Positions 37,328 through 45,688 of a stretch of 64,000 nucleotides of DNA are shown here, piece after piece; position 1 is the first letter of the stretch, and every line of letters begins with the position of its first letter. The stretch covers positions 188,175 through 252,174 of the forward strand of contig NZ_KB903360.1 in NCBI RefSeq assembly GCF_000379665.1, written 5' to 3'. Both the position numbers and the translations under genes were made by a program. The notes below the pieces were generated by a model. It ran no database searches and had not been told where the DNA came from. It worked only from the letters and a program-made list of their open reading frames with translations. The stretch is from Butyricimonas synergistica DSM 23225 (GTDB taxonomy: Bacteria; Bacteroidota; Bacteroidia; Bacteroidales; Marinifilaceae).

Positions 37328-37350
37328 TTTCTTAGGGTATTACGTTTATC

Positions 37351-38295
37351 TTATTTTTTCCATTCGACAATTCTTCCCCTCTCTTTCTTTAACATTCCCG
37401 GGGGAACAACCTGTTTAATATCCTCGCAAAGCAGGTTTATCAGCTTCTGCTTCGTGAAATAACGGGAATAGATCACGCTGACCTCCCGCAGCGGCTTATA
37501 GGTCGTGAACGAACGGACTTGCTTTTTCTTTTCTTCCGTCATGTACAACAATGCCAGCTCCGGGATCAAGGTAAAACCACCTTCCCGGTCTACGATCTTC
37601 ATCAAAGTTTCCAGCGAATTGCTCTCGAAATCAAAAGGCAGATTCTTGTGTTGCGTATCATGCATCTCGCACAGGTTCACCACCTGGTCGCGGAAACAAT
37701 GCCCGTCCCCCAGCATCCATATTTCGGGAGTTGCAATATCTTGTATTTCTACGTCCTTTTTCCTCAAAAGTTCATGACTGGGGTGAGCGTATATCATCAT
37801 CTCCTCGTAAAAAATCGGACGCTCCACGATCTTCTCGTCATGGAAAGGAGTTACAAAAATCCCCGCATCCAACGTGTCCCGCTTCAACCGCTGAATGATC
37901 TCTTCCGACACCAATTCCTCCACCTCCACCTTCACAGCGGGATAACGACGGATATAATCCCCTATAAAAATAGGCAACAAATAGGGTGCTAACGTGGGAA
38001 TAATTCCGATCTTCAAAGAACCCGCGACCTCTAGCTTCTCCTCGTTTATAATTTCCTTCATCCTTTGTGTTGAAGCCAACACCGTCCGAGCCTGAGCGAT
38101 CAGTTTAGCCCCGATATCCGTGGGCACCACCGGTTGCCGACTCCTATCGAAAATGATTACACCGAGATCGTCTTCAAGTTTTTTGATTTGCATACTTAAT
38201 GTCGGCTGTGTCACGAAACACTTGTCTGCGGCAGTAGCGAAATGCCTGTACTCGTCAACGGCTACGATATATTCCAGTTGTGTCAGTGTAATCAT
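37351..38295 (-). CDS. oxyR: OxyR, hydrogen-peroxide sensing LysR regulator
   Basis: 314-residue LysR-type activator. The winged HTH is at about 1-60 (TAADKCFVTQPTLSMQIKKLE, in outline) and the effector domain follows. Cysteines 200 and 209 (GDGHC...VNLCE) match the redox pair C199/C208 of E. coli OxyR with the same spacing, so peroxide sensing by disulfide formation is well supported. It controls oxidative-stress genes such as catalase, ahpC and dps, none of which is in the window. Confidence 0.95.
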   Translation of the reverse strand: MITLTQLEYIVAVDEYRHFATAADKCFVTQPTLSMQIKKLEDDLGVIIFDRSRQPVVPTDIGAKLIAQARTVLASTQRMKEIINEEKLEVAGSLKIGIIPTLAPYLLPIFIGDYIRRYPAVKVEVEELVSEEIIQRLKRDTLDAGIFVTPFHDEKIVERPIFYEEMMIYAHPSHELLRKKDVEIQDIATPEIWMLGDGHCFRDQVVNLCEMHDTQHKNLPFDFESNSLETLMKIVDREGGFTLIPELALLYMTEEKKKQVRSFTTYKPLREVSVIYSRYFTKQKLINLLCEDIKQVVPPGMLKKERGRIVEWKK

Positions 38296-38304
38296 AAATT
38301 TGCA

Positions 38305-39447
38305 TTAATCAAAAAAATCCTTCATCTTGGAAAAAATACTTTTCTTGTCATTATTTCCGGGCTTGAACCCCTCCGTGTCCTTCATCTTCTCCACCAGCTT
38401 CTTCGCGTCTTTTGACAAGTTCTTAGGTATCCATACATTTACTTTTGCCAGCAAATCGCCTTTCCCGTACCCGTTCACGTCCGGCAATCCTTTTCTGCGC
38501 AAACGCAATATCTTGCCCGGCTGAGTCCCCGGCTCAATCTTCACTTTCACCTTGCCCTCGATCGTCGGTATCTCTACCGTATCGCCCAGCACGGCTTCCG
38601 GATAACCGATAAACACGTTATAGAGCAAGTCATTGCCGTCCCTCACCAAGTCCGGGTGTTCCTCTTCCTCCACCAGCACGATCAAATCACCGTTCACGCC
38701 ACCCCGCCGGGCAGCGTTACCTTTACCGCTCAACGACAATTGCATCCCTTCCGCTACCCCGGCAGGAATATTGATCGTGATGACTTCCTCTGCCATCAGC
38801 ACGCCTTCTCCGTTACAAAAAGTACACTTCTCGTTGATAATCTTCCCTTCGCCCTCGCAAGTCGGGCAAGTCGATGTCGTCTGCATAGCTCCCAGTATCG
38901 TGTTCTGCACACGGGTCACCTGTCCCGAACCGTGACAGGTCGAACACGTGGAGAAAGACTTCCCGTCCTTCGCTCCCGTGCCGTTACAATGTTGGCAAGC
39001 CACGTATTTTTTTACTTTGATCTTCTTCTCAACCCCGGCTGCGACCTCTTGCAAGTCCAACTTTACCTTCACTCGCAAATTAGTACCCCGGTTCACCCGG
39101 CGGGCTGTACGTCCCCCTCCGCCGAAGCCACTAAAACCTCCGAAGCCGCCAAAGATATCTCCAAAGTGAGAGAAGATATCATCCATGCTCATGCCTCCGC
39201 CGAAACCGCCTTGCCCCGCTCCGCCCATTCCGGCGTGCCCAAACTGGTCGTAACGGCGTCTTTTATCGTCATTGCTCAACACGTCATACGCCTCGGCTGC
39301 TTCTTTGAATTTCTCCTCCGCCTCTTTATCGCCCGGGTTCTTATCCGGGTGATACTTCAATGCCAATTTACGGTACGCTTTCTTTATTTCAGTAGCATCG
39401 GCATTTTTAGACACGCCCAACACTTCATAATAATCTCTCTTTTCCAT
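38305..39447 (-). CDS. dnaJ: Chaperone DnaJ (Hsp40)
   Basis: 380 residues from the ATG at 39447 (a GTG two codons upstream is less likely). Order of domains: J-domain with YHPDKNPGD, a Gly/Phe-rich linker (about 75-115), four zinc-binding C-x-x-C-x-G-x-G repeats ([32 protein letters not shown]), and the C-terminal substrate-binding domain. It stimulates DnaK ATPase and passes unfolded proteins to it. It lies 17 nt after grpE, so the two are co-transcribed. dnaK is not here. Confidence 0.97.
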   Translation of the reverse strand: MEKRDYYEVLGVSKNADATEIKKAYRKLALKYHPDKNPGDKEAEEKFKEAAEAYDVLSNDDKRRRYDQFGHAGMGGAGQGGFGGGMSMDDIFSHFGDIFGGFGGFSGFGGGGRTARRVNRGTNLRVKVKLDLQEVAAGVEKKIKVKKYVACQHCNGTGAKDGKSFSTCSTCHGSGQVTRVQNTILGAMQTTSTCPTCEGEGKIINEKCTFCNGEGVLMAEEVITINIPAGVAEGMQLSLSGKGNAARRGGVNGDLIVLVEEEEHPDLVRDGNDLLYNVFIGYPEAVLGDTVEIPTIEGKVKVKIEPGTQPGKILRLRRKGLPDVNGYGKGDLLAKVNVWIPKNLSKDAKKLVEKMKDTEGFKPGNNDKKSIFSKMKDFFD

Positions 39448-39464
39448 TACCACGCCATCTTAAA

Positions 39465-40025
39465 TTATTCGCCAACAACCACTTTCGCAAAACGCATCAC
39501 CTTATCGTTCAAGTAATATCCTTTCTCGATACAATCCAACACTTTTCCTTTCAACTCGGGAGCCGGAGCCGGAATCGTCGTCACCGCCTCGTGAATATCC
39601 GTGTCAAAGTCTGCATTCTCCGTCTCGATCTCCTTTACCCCGTTTTGTGTCAGGAATGTCTTGAAATTCGCGTATATCAAATCAACCCCTTCTTTCAGGG
39701 CAGCCACATCCTTCGTCATACTTATACTTTTCAAAGCTCTCTCGAAGTTATCCACCACGGGCAAAATATTAGTCAGTATCTGCTCCCCGGCACTCTTCGT
39801 CAATTCCATTTTCTCCTTCAAAGTACGCTTCCGATAATTGTCGAACTCGGCAGACAACCGCAGATACTTGTCATTCATCTCTACCAGCTTCTGACCCAAT
39901 TCTTCCAGCTGATTCCCCTCCTTTTTAGAAGATTTATCCTTGTGAGATTTTTCTTCCGCCTCTTTCTCAACATTCTGTGACTCTTCCAGTTCTTCCTCGC
40001 GAGTCGCTTTCTTCTCTTCTGACAT
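39465..40025 (-). CDS. grpE: Nucleotide exchange factor GrpE
   Basis: 186 residues from the ATG at 40025; the upstream extension to 40088 runs through the operator-like region and is rejected. It has a long charged coiled-coil N-terminus (about 1-75, rich in E and K) and the conserved head with ILPVVDNFERAL and DKVMRFAKVVVGE near the C-terminus. It releases ADP from DnaK. First gene of grpE-dnaJ, preceded by an inverted repeat and a promoter. Confidence 0.96.
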   Translation of the reverse strand: MSEEKKATREEELEESQNVEKEAEEKSHKDKSSKKEGNQLEELGQKLVEMNDKYLRLSAEFDNYRKRTLKEKMELTKSAGEQILTNILPVVDNFERALKSISMTKDVAALKEGVDLIYANFKTFLTQNGVKEIETENADFDTDIHEAVTTIPAPAPELKGKVLDCIEKGYYLNDKVMRFAKVVVGE

Positions 40026-40081
40026 ATCGTATATATTTTTTATGAATAAACATTTTAAGCTACTTTTTCTAAGCAAAATCC

Positions 40082-40147
40082 CTGCCAACAGTCAATATGC
40101 CACATTGACAAACAAAACGAATGTCAATGTGGCACAATATGCTGCCA
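40082..40147. promoter_or_regulatory. Operator-like inverted repeat in the grpE leader
   Basis: TGCCACATTGACA (40098-40110) and TGTCAATGTGGCA (40122-40134) form a perfect 13-bp inverted repeat with an 11-nt spacer. Extra half-sites flank it: TGCCA-N4-GTCAA at 40083-40095 and TGCCA at 40143-40147, which touches the -7 element. The geometry recalls the CIRCE heat-shock operator (9-bp arms, 9-nt gap), but the sequence is different. Confidence 0.7.
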
Positions 40148-40155
40148 CAAAGATA
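40148..40155 (-). promoter_or_regulatory. -7 element of the grpE-dnaJ promoter
   Basis: TATCTTTG on the minus strand matches TAnnTTTG exactly. The start would be near 40141, giving a leader of about 115 nt that contains the inverted repeat. Confidence 0.6.
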
Positions 40156-40212
40156 CAACAATTAAGTGATTTACACCCTCAATCCAAAATCTAAAATCAT
40201 CAAATCTAAAAT

Positions 40213-40908
40213 TCACAACGTTCCATGATCCGCAAAACTGTAATACCGGTCAGGACATACAATGATATGGTCCAACAGGACAATATCCAACAGCTTTCCA
40301 GCTTCCTGCACCTTTTTCGTCAAAGCGACATCCTGTGAACTCGGGCGATTATTGCCGCTAGGGTGGTTGTGGGCGATGACGATAGAGCAGGCTTTGGATT
40401 CCAGCACTTTTCGGAACACCATCCGGATATCGATAATCGTGTTTTCCATGCCTCCCGAGAACAACCGCTCGCATGACTTGATCCGGCAAGCACTCGATAG
40501 CGTAATCACCCAAAACTCCTCATGATCCAGATCGCCGATCAGCGGTTGCAGGTAATCGTACAAATCCCGGCTCGTCGTCAGCACAGGCTCTTCCCGGGCA
40601 GCAGCCAAAGCCCGGCGGCGCCCGATCTCCACGGCAGCAATAATCGATGCGGCTTTTGCCATCCCCACGCCCTTGTAACGGTTCATGAAATCCGTCACGG
40701 ACAAGCGAGCCAGCACGTTCAGGTCATTATTACAATCGGCAAGGATACGCCGGGCAAGATCGAGGGCGGATTCCCCACCACTTCCCGACCGCAACAGGAT
40801 TGCCAGCAACTCATTTGTAGAAAGCGTGGCGACACCGTTCGCCAGCATTTTTTCCCGGGGCTTGTCATCTTCCGCCCACGAGGACATCGGGATATATTCT
40901 CCAGCCAT
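40213..40908 (-). CDS. radC: RadC-family JAB-domain protein
   Basis: 231 residues from the ATG at 40908; the in-frame extension to 40992 crosses a terminator and is rejected. It has an N-terminal helix-hairpin-helix part (FMNRYKGVGMAKAASIIAA) and a C-terminal MPN/JAB metalloprotease-like domain with the zinc motif HNHPSGNNRPSSQD (H-x-H...S-x-x-D). Named as a DNA-repair protein historically, its true activity is unclear. The gap downstream to grpE holds patterned spacer words. Confidence 0.93.
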   Translation of the reverse strand: MAGEYIPMSSWAEDDKPREKMLANGVATLSTNELLAILLRSGSGGESALDLARRILADCNNDLNVLARLSVTDFMNRYKGVGMAKAASIIAAVEIGRRRALAAAREEPVLTTSRDLYDYLQPLIGDLDHEEFWVITLSSACRIKSCERLFSGGMENTIIDIRMVFRKVLESKACSIVIAHNHPSGNNRPSSQDVALTKKVQEAGKLLDIVLLDHIIVCPDRYYSFADHGTL

Positions 40909-40950
40909 AATCTTATCTTTATAGCCGGAAAAGTAAACAATTTTCAAGAA

Positions 40951-40983
40951 TAAAAAAAATCTCGAGAATAAATTCTCAAGATT
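40951..40983 (-). terminator. Second terminator-like hairpin after rpsT
   Basis: AATCTcGAGAAT (40958-40969) and ATTCTCaAGATT (40972-40983) pair with one mismatch; on the minus strand the stem is followed by eight U residues. It lies just upstream of radC, so it would insulate radC from rpsT transcription. Confidence 0.7.
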
Positions 40984-40995
40984 ACCCGACACATA

Positions 40996-41028
40996 AAAAC
41001 GAAGGTAATGAACCTAGGCTCATTACCT
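40996..41028 (-). terminator. Intrinsic terminator of rpsT
   Basis: AGGTAATGA (41003-41011) pairs perfectly with TCATTACCT (41020-41028), loop 8 nt, followed on the minus strand by TCGTTTTTA. It is 23 nt after the rpsT stop. Confidence 0.8.
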
Positions 41029-41050
41029 GAATATCTTATGTCTATTACAA

Positions 41051-41302
41051 TTACAGCTTATTCACGTGCAAAGCTAACTTCGACTTCAAGTTGGCAGCCT
41101 TATTTTTGTGGATAATGTTTTTCTTCGCAAGCTTATCTAACATAGATGAAACTTTCGGTAACAAATCCGTGGCGGCTTCCTTCTCCGTCAATGCACGTAG
41201 CTTTCTAACAGCATTTCTAGCAGTCTTCGCATAGTAGCGATTATGCAATTTTCTTTTTTCAGTCTGCCGTATTCTTTTTTCTGATGATTGATGATTTGCC
41301 AT
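41051..41302 (-). CDS. rpsT: 30S ribosomal protein S20
   Basis: 83-residue, lysine/arginine-rich, all-helical protein that binds 16S rRNA early in 30S assembly. The conserved start [16 protein letters not shown] and the later [16 protein letters not shown] segment are typical. It lies 28 nt downstream of a tRNA-Glu gene on the same strand and may share the tRNA promoter at 41618-41648. Two terminators follow. Confidence 0.96.
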   Translation of the reverse strand: MANHQSSEKRIRQTEKRKLHNRYYAKTARNAVRKLRALTEKEAATDLLPKVSSMLDKLAKKNIIHKNKAANLKSKLALHVNKL

Positions 41303-41330
41303 CTCTACAAATTAATTTAATTCAACTTTG

Positions 41331-41402
41331 TAGTCCGTACGGGAATCGAACCCGTGTTACAAGAATGAAAATCTTGCGTCCTAACCCCTAGACGAACGGA
41401 CC
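41331..41402 (-). tRNA. tRNA-Glu (anticodon TTC)
   Basis: 72-nt cloverleaf on the minus strand: acceptor arms GGTCCGT and ACGGACT, T-arm with GGTTCGATTCC, anticodon stem CAAGA/TCTTG around loop TTTTCAT, anticodon TTC. CCA is not encoded. Near-identical to the next copy. Confidence 0.95.
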
Positions 41403-41425
41403 ATTAAAAACCACTACCTTCTCGG

Positions 41426-41497
41426 TAGTCCGTACGGGAATCGAACCCGTGTTACAAGAATGAAAATCTTGCGTCCTAACCCCTAGACGAACGGACC
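41426..41497 (-). tRNA. tRNA-Glu (anticodon TTC), second copy
   Basis: Identical in its 72 nt to the copy at 41331-41402. Spacing between the copies is 23 nt. CCA not encoded. Confidence 0.95.
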
Positions 41498-41525
41498 ATC
41501 GTTAAATCGATTACTATTAGCTTGG

Positions 41526-41597
41526 TAGTCCGTACGGGAATCGAACCCGTGTTACAAGAATGAGAATCTTGCGTCCTAGCCCCTAGACGAACGGACC
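41526..41597 (-). tRNA. tRNA-Glu (anticodon CTC), third copy
   Basis: Same cloverleaf as its two neighbours but with two changes: the anticodon wobble base is C (loop TTCTCAT, anticodon CTC) and one D-arm/variable base differs (A to G in the strand shown). It is the promoter-proximal copy. It would read GAG only. Confidence 0.93.
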
Positions 41598-41617
41598 ATG
41601 CTTTGCTTTAGCGGTTG

Positions 41618-41648
41618 CAAATATACGGCAAATTTCATTCCCACCAAA
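41618..41648 (-). promoter_or_regulatory. Promoter of the tRNA-Glu cluster (and probably rpsT)
   Basis: On the minus strand a TTTG -33 box (41645-41648), exactly 19 nt, and a TATATTTG -7 box (41618-41625): the best full consensus match in the window. The first tRNA starts 21 nt downstream. Confidence 0.85.
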
Positions 41649-41795
41649 GAAATCACTATTTTTTTTTCACTAACACACGCTTTTAGCGATAATTACGCCT
41701 CCAAAACGCTGAAAATCACACCCAACACGAAAGCAACACCCTATTCCTAAAAGAGAAATATCGTCAAATCATGAATAAAATCATAGATATATTCC

Positions 41796-41803
41796 TACCT
41801 TTG
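41796..41803 (+). promoter_or_regulatory. -7 element for rsmI
   Basis: TACCTTTG matches TAnnTTTG, 66 nt before the rsmI ATG. The leader that follows carries the inverted repeat at 41818-41849. Confidence 0.55.
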
Positions 41804-41817
41804 CGGATATTAAATTG

Positions 41818-41849
41818 TTGAAAATTGAAACCTCACTTTCAATTTTCAA
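41818..41849. repeat. Perfect 13-bp inverted repeat in the rsmI leader (AATTTTCAA spacer family)
   Basis: TTGAAAATTGAAA (41818-41830) and TTTCAATTTTCAA (41837-41849) with a 6-nt loop, followed by CTCTCAATTTTCAATT up to the ATG. Same vocabulary as the spacer next to and inside the amidase gene (6403-6456). Confidence 0.85.
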
Positions 41850-41868
41850 CTCTCAATTTTCAATTACT

Positions 41869-42564
41869 ATGGCAAAACTATATCTTATACCCACCCCGGT
41901 CGGGAACCTCGAAGACATCACGTTAAGAGCACTCCGTATATTAAAGGAAGTACCTCTCATTCTTGCCGAAGACACCCGCACGTCAGCGAAACTGCTCAAG
42001 CACTACGAGATCAGCACGCCGCTACTCTCACACCACAAGTTCAACGAACACCAGCAAGTAAACCGCATTGCCGAACGTATCACTCGGGGAGAAGACGTTG
42101 CGCTGATTAGTGACGCGGGCACTCCCGGCATATCTGACCCCGGTTTCCTGCTCGTCCGCACATGCGTGGAACAAGGTATAGAAACTGAATGCCTCCCGGG
42201 AGCCACGGCATTCGTGCCCGCCCTCGTCAACTCGGGGCTTCCCTGCGACCGTTTCTGCTTCGAGGGATTCCTGCCCCAGAAAAAAGGGCGCCAGAAAAAA
42301 CTCATCTCGCTCGCCGAAGAAGACCGCTCCATGATTTTCTACGAGTCCCCCTTCCGCTTGGTTAAAGCCCTGGAACAAATGGCTGAATTTTTCGGGGAAA
42401 ACCGCCGTGCTTGTGTCGCCCGCGAGATCAGCAAACTATTCGAGGATTTTCAACGCGGCACACTGAAAGAACTCATCACCCACTTCACCGAAACCGGGGT
42501 TAAAGGCGAAATCGTCATCGTCGTGGAAGGCAAACCCAAGAAAGAAATGGAGGAAGAAGAATAA
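41869..42564 (+). CDS. rsmI: 16S rRNA (cytidine-1402-2'-O)-methyltransferase RsmI
   Basis: 231 residues from the ATG at 41869; the in-frame extension to 41815 is patterned spacer and is rejected. A tetrapyrrole-methylase-fold SAM enzyme that 2'-O-methylates C1402 of 16S rRNA. Family motifs: LIPTPVGNLEDIT at the start, LAEDTRTS, SDAGTPGISDPG (SAM site) and PGATAFVPAL. The protein ends in an acidic tail. Promoter and a hairpin leader precede it; no terminator was found after it. Confidence 0.95.
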   Translation: MAKLYLIPTPVGNLEDITLRALRILKEVPLILAEDTRTSAKLLKHYEISTPLLSHHKFNEHQQVNRIAERITRGEDVALISDAGTPGISDPGFLLVRTCVEQGIETECLPGATAFVPALVNSGLPCDRFCFEGFLPQKKGRQKKLISLAEEDRSMIFYESPFRLVKALEQMAEFFGENRRACVAREISKLFEDFQRGTLKELITHFTETGVKGEIVIVVEGKPKKEMEEEE

Positions 42565-43194
42565 AATAAATCGCACGCAACCGCACAAGCAGTTATAAAG
42601 AAGAAACCGCCATGAAAATGTGTAGTTTCCTGATTACACCGGGATCTCCCGATAACACCTCAGGACTCCATTATAGGATTCGTCCCACAGGTACATACCG
42701 TTTCCGCCGCAGGTATTATAAGATTTACAACGGGCATATTTCCCGACACGTGTCCATTCATGGTTGTGGAAGAGTCGGTACCGCTCGTTCCATACTCTCG
42801 TGAAAGCCTCCCGGTAGATATTACCCTGCACGAACGAACGGTTAATATTCGGACAAGCGGAAATTAACCGTTTCTTGCAACCGACAATGTGTATGCAATT
42901 CTGAGAGAAGAAACTAAAAACTGAACCAAGCTAGAGACACTTCGTGAGCGGGGAGAAAGCGGCAGCATAAGCTATGCTCTCCCGGAAGACTGGGATACAG
43001 CAAAAATCCACACCTATTGCTCCGCAACCACGAAGAATGGCAAGAGCGCTTCTGACTGCAGCAACCTCGTTACCACGTAATGATTCATGGGATAAGGGAA
43101 GATGATTTAGGGTTATACCTCTAAAAGGCATCTTGATTTGAGAAGTTTCTAGGGTTATAGCCCTAAAAATTTTTCTCGTTATATCTTCTTGATC
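42565..43194. other. 630-bp gene-poor region
   Basis: No gene is supported. On the minus strand 42637-42930 is stop-free for 98 codons and encodes six cysteines, but it has no good start or RBS and I recognise no homologue; it may be a gene remnant. Two similar imperfect palindromes built on TAGGGTTATA lie at about 43106-43125 and 43150-43165, after the aquaporin gene. Confidence 0.5.
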
Positions 43195-43848
43195 TTATTT
43201 ACATTTTTGGCATTCGAAATACTTCCATACCCCGGCAGCGCAGACAGCACCCAGGAAAGGAGCCACTATGAACAACCACAATTGGCTTAAAGCCTTGCCA
43301 CCCTCGAATAATGCCGGAGCGATACTTCTCGCGGGGTTGACGGAAGTTCCCGTCACGGGGATACAAACAATATGGATCAGCACTAGTGCAAGACCGATAG
43401 CCAGCCCGGCAAACCCGGCGGGAGCAGTGGCACTCGTGGAGCCCAGCACAACCAAAATAAAAATAAAGGTAAAGACAAATTCTGCCACGAAAGCAGGTAT
43501 CACGTTACCCTCCCCGTACATATTCGCACCCGTTCCTTCCAGCCCCATTCCGGAAGCAATCACGTAAAGAATAGCCGAGCCGATAAGAGCACCGATCACT
43601 TGAAACAACATATACATTCCCGCATCCTTCCCGCTCATTCGTCCAGCCCAAAGCACACCTAGCGTGATCGCCGGATTGATATGGCAGCCGGAGATACCAC
43701 CAATCGTGTAAACCATTGCCAACACGGACAAACCGAACGCGAATGCAATCCCGAGGAAACCTATTTCACTTCCAGCAATTACCGCACTTCCACATCCCAT
43801 AAGTACCAGAACCATCGTTCCGATCATTTCTGCTAAATACTTTTTCAT
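43195..43848 (-). CDS. Aquaporin (MIP family, AqpZ-like)
   Basis: 217-residue inner-membrane channel with six membrane segments and the two half-helix NPA motifs: HINPAITLG (about 56-64) and SVNPARSIAPAL (about 166-177). The presence of arginine after the second NPA, small residues nearby and the short length favour a water channel of the AqpZ type over glycerol facilitators. The C-terminal CQKCK could bind a metal or be incidental. Monocistronic, with a 172-bp gap to eno. Confidence 0.93.
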   Translation of the reverse strand: MKKYLAEMIGTMVLVLMGCGSAVIAGSEIGFLGIAFAFGLSVLAMVYTIGGISGCHINPAITLGVLWAGRMSGKDAGMYMLFQVIGALIGSAILYVIASGMGLEGTGANMYGEGNVIPAFVAEFVFTFIFILVVLGSTSATAPAGFAGLAIGLALVLIHIVCIPVTGTSVNPARSIAPALFEGGKALSQLWLFIVAPFLGAVCAAGVWKYFECQKCK

Positions 43849-43972
43849 AATTCTTACTATTTAGATAAATTGTACATTTAGATGACAAGTTTAAGCAAAA
43901 TATCTTTCCCTTATTCACATCCGCCATTATTTTTCACTATACCGAATGACAAGTCAAGCGACAAAACAAGAA

Positions 43973-43997
43973 AAGGTGCCCTTCACTAGGGCACCTT
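43973..43997 (-). terminator. Intrinsic terminator of enolase
   Basis: AAGGTGCCC (43973-43981) pairs with GGGCACCTT (43989-43997), 9 bp with a 7-nt loop, then TTTTCTTGTTTT on the minus strand. 23 nt after the eno stop. Confidence 0.85.
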
Positions 43998-44020
43998 CAC
44001 TTTTCTTTATAACTCACTAT

Positions 44021-45688
<1,668 letters not shown>

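Noticed and set aside
40122-40147. Possible sigma-54 (-24/-12) promoter in the TGGCAC...GC sequence near grpE
   Set aside because: The GG to GC spacing is wrong and it would face away from grpE; the bases are explained by the inverted repeat.
42612-42803. 63-codon plus-strand ORF after rsmI
   Set aside because: Arg/Gly/Tyr-rich translation with no motif, overlapping another weak frame; not supported as a gene.
42931-43131. 66-codon minus-strand ORF in the rsmI-aquaporin gap
   Set aside because: No homologue recognised and no promoter or partner; likely chance or a degenerate repeat.
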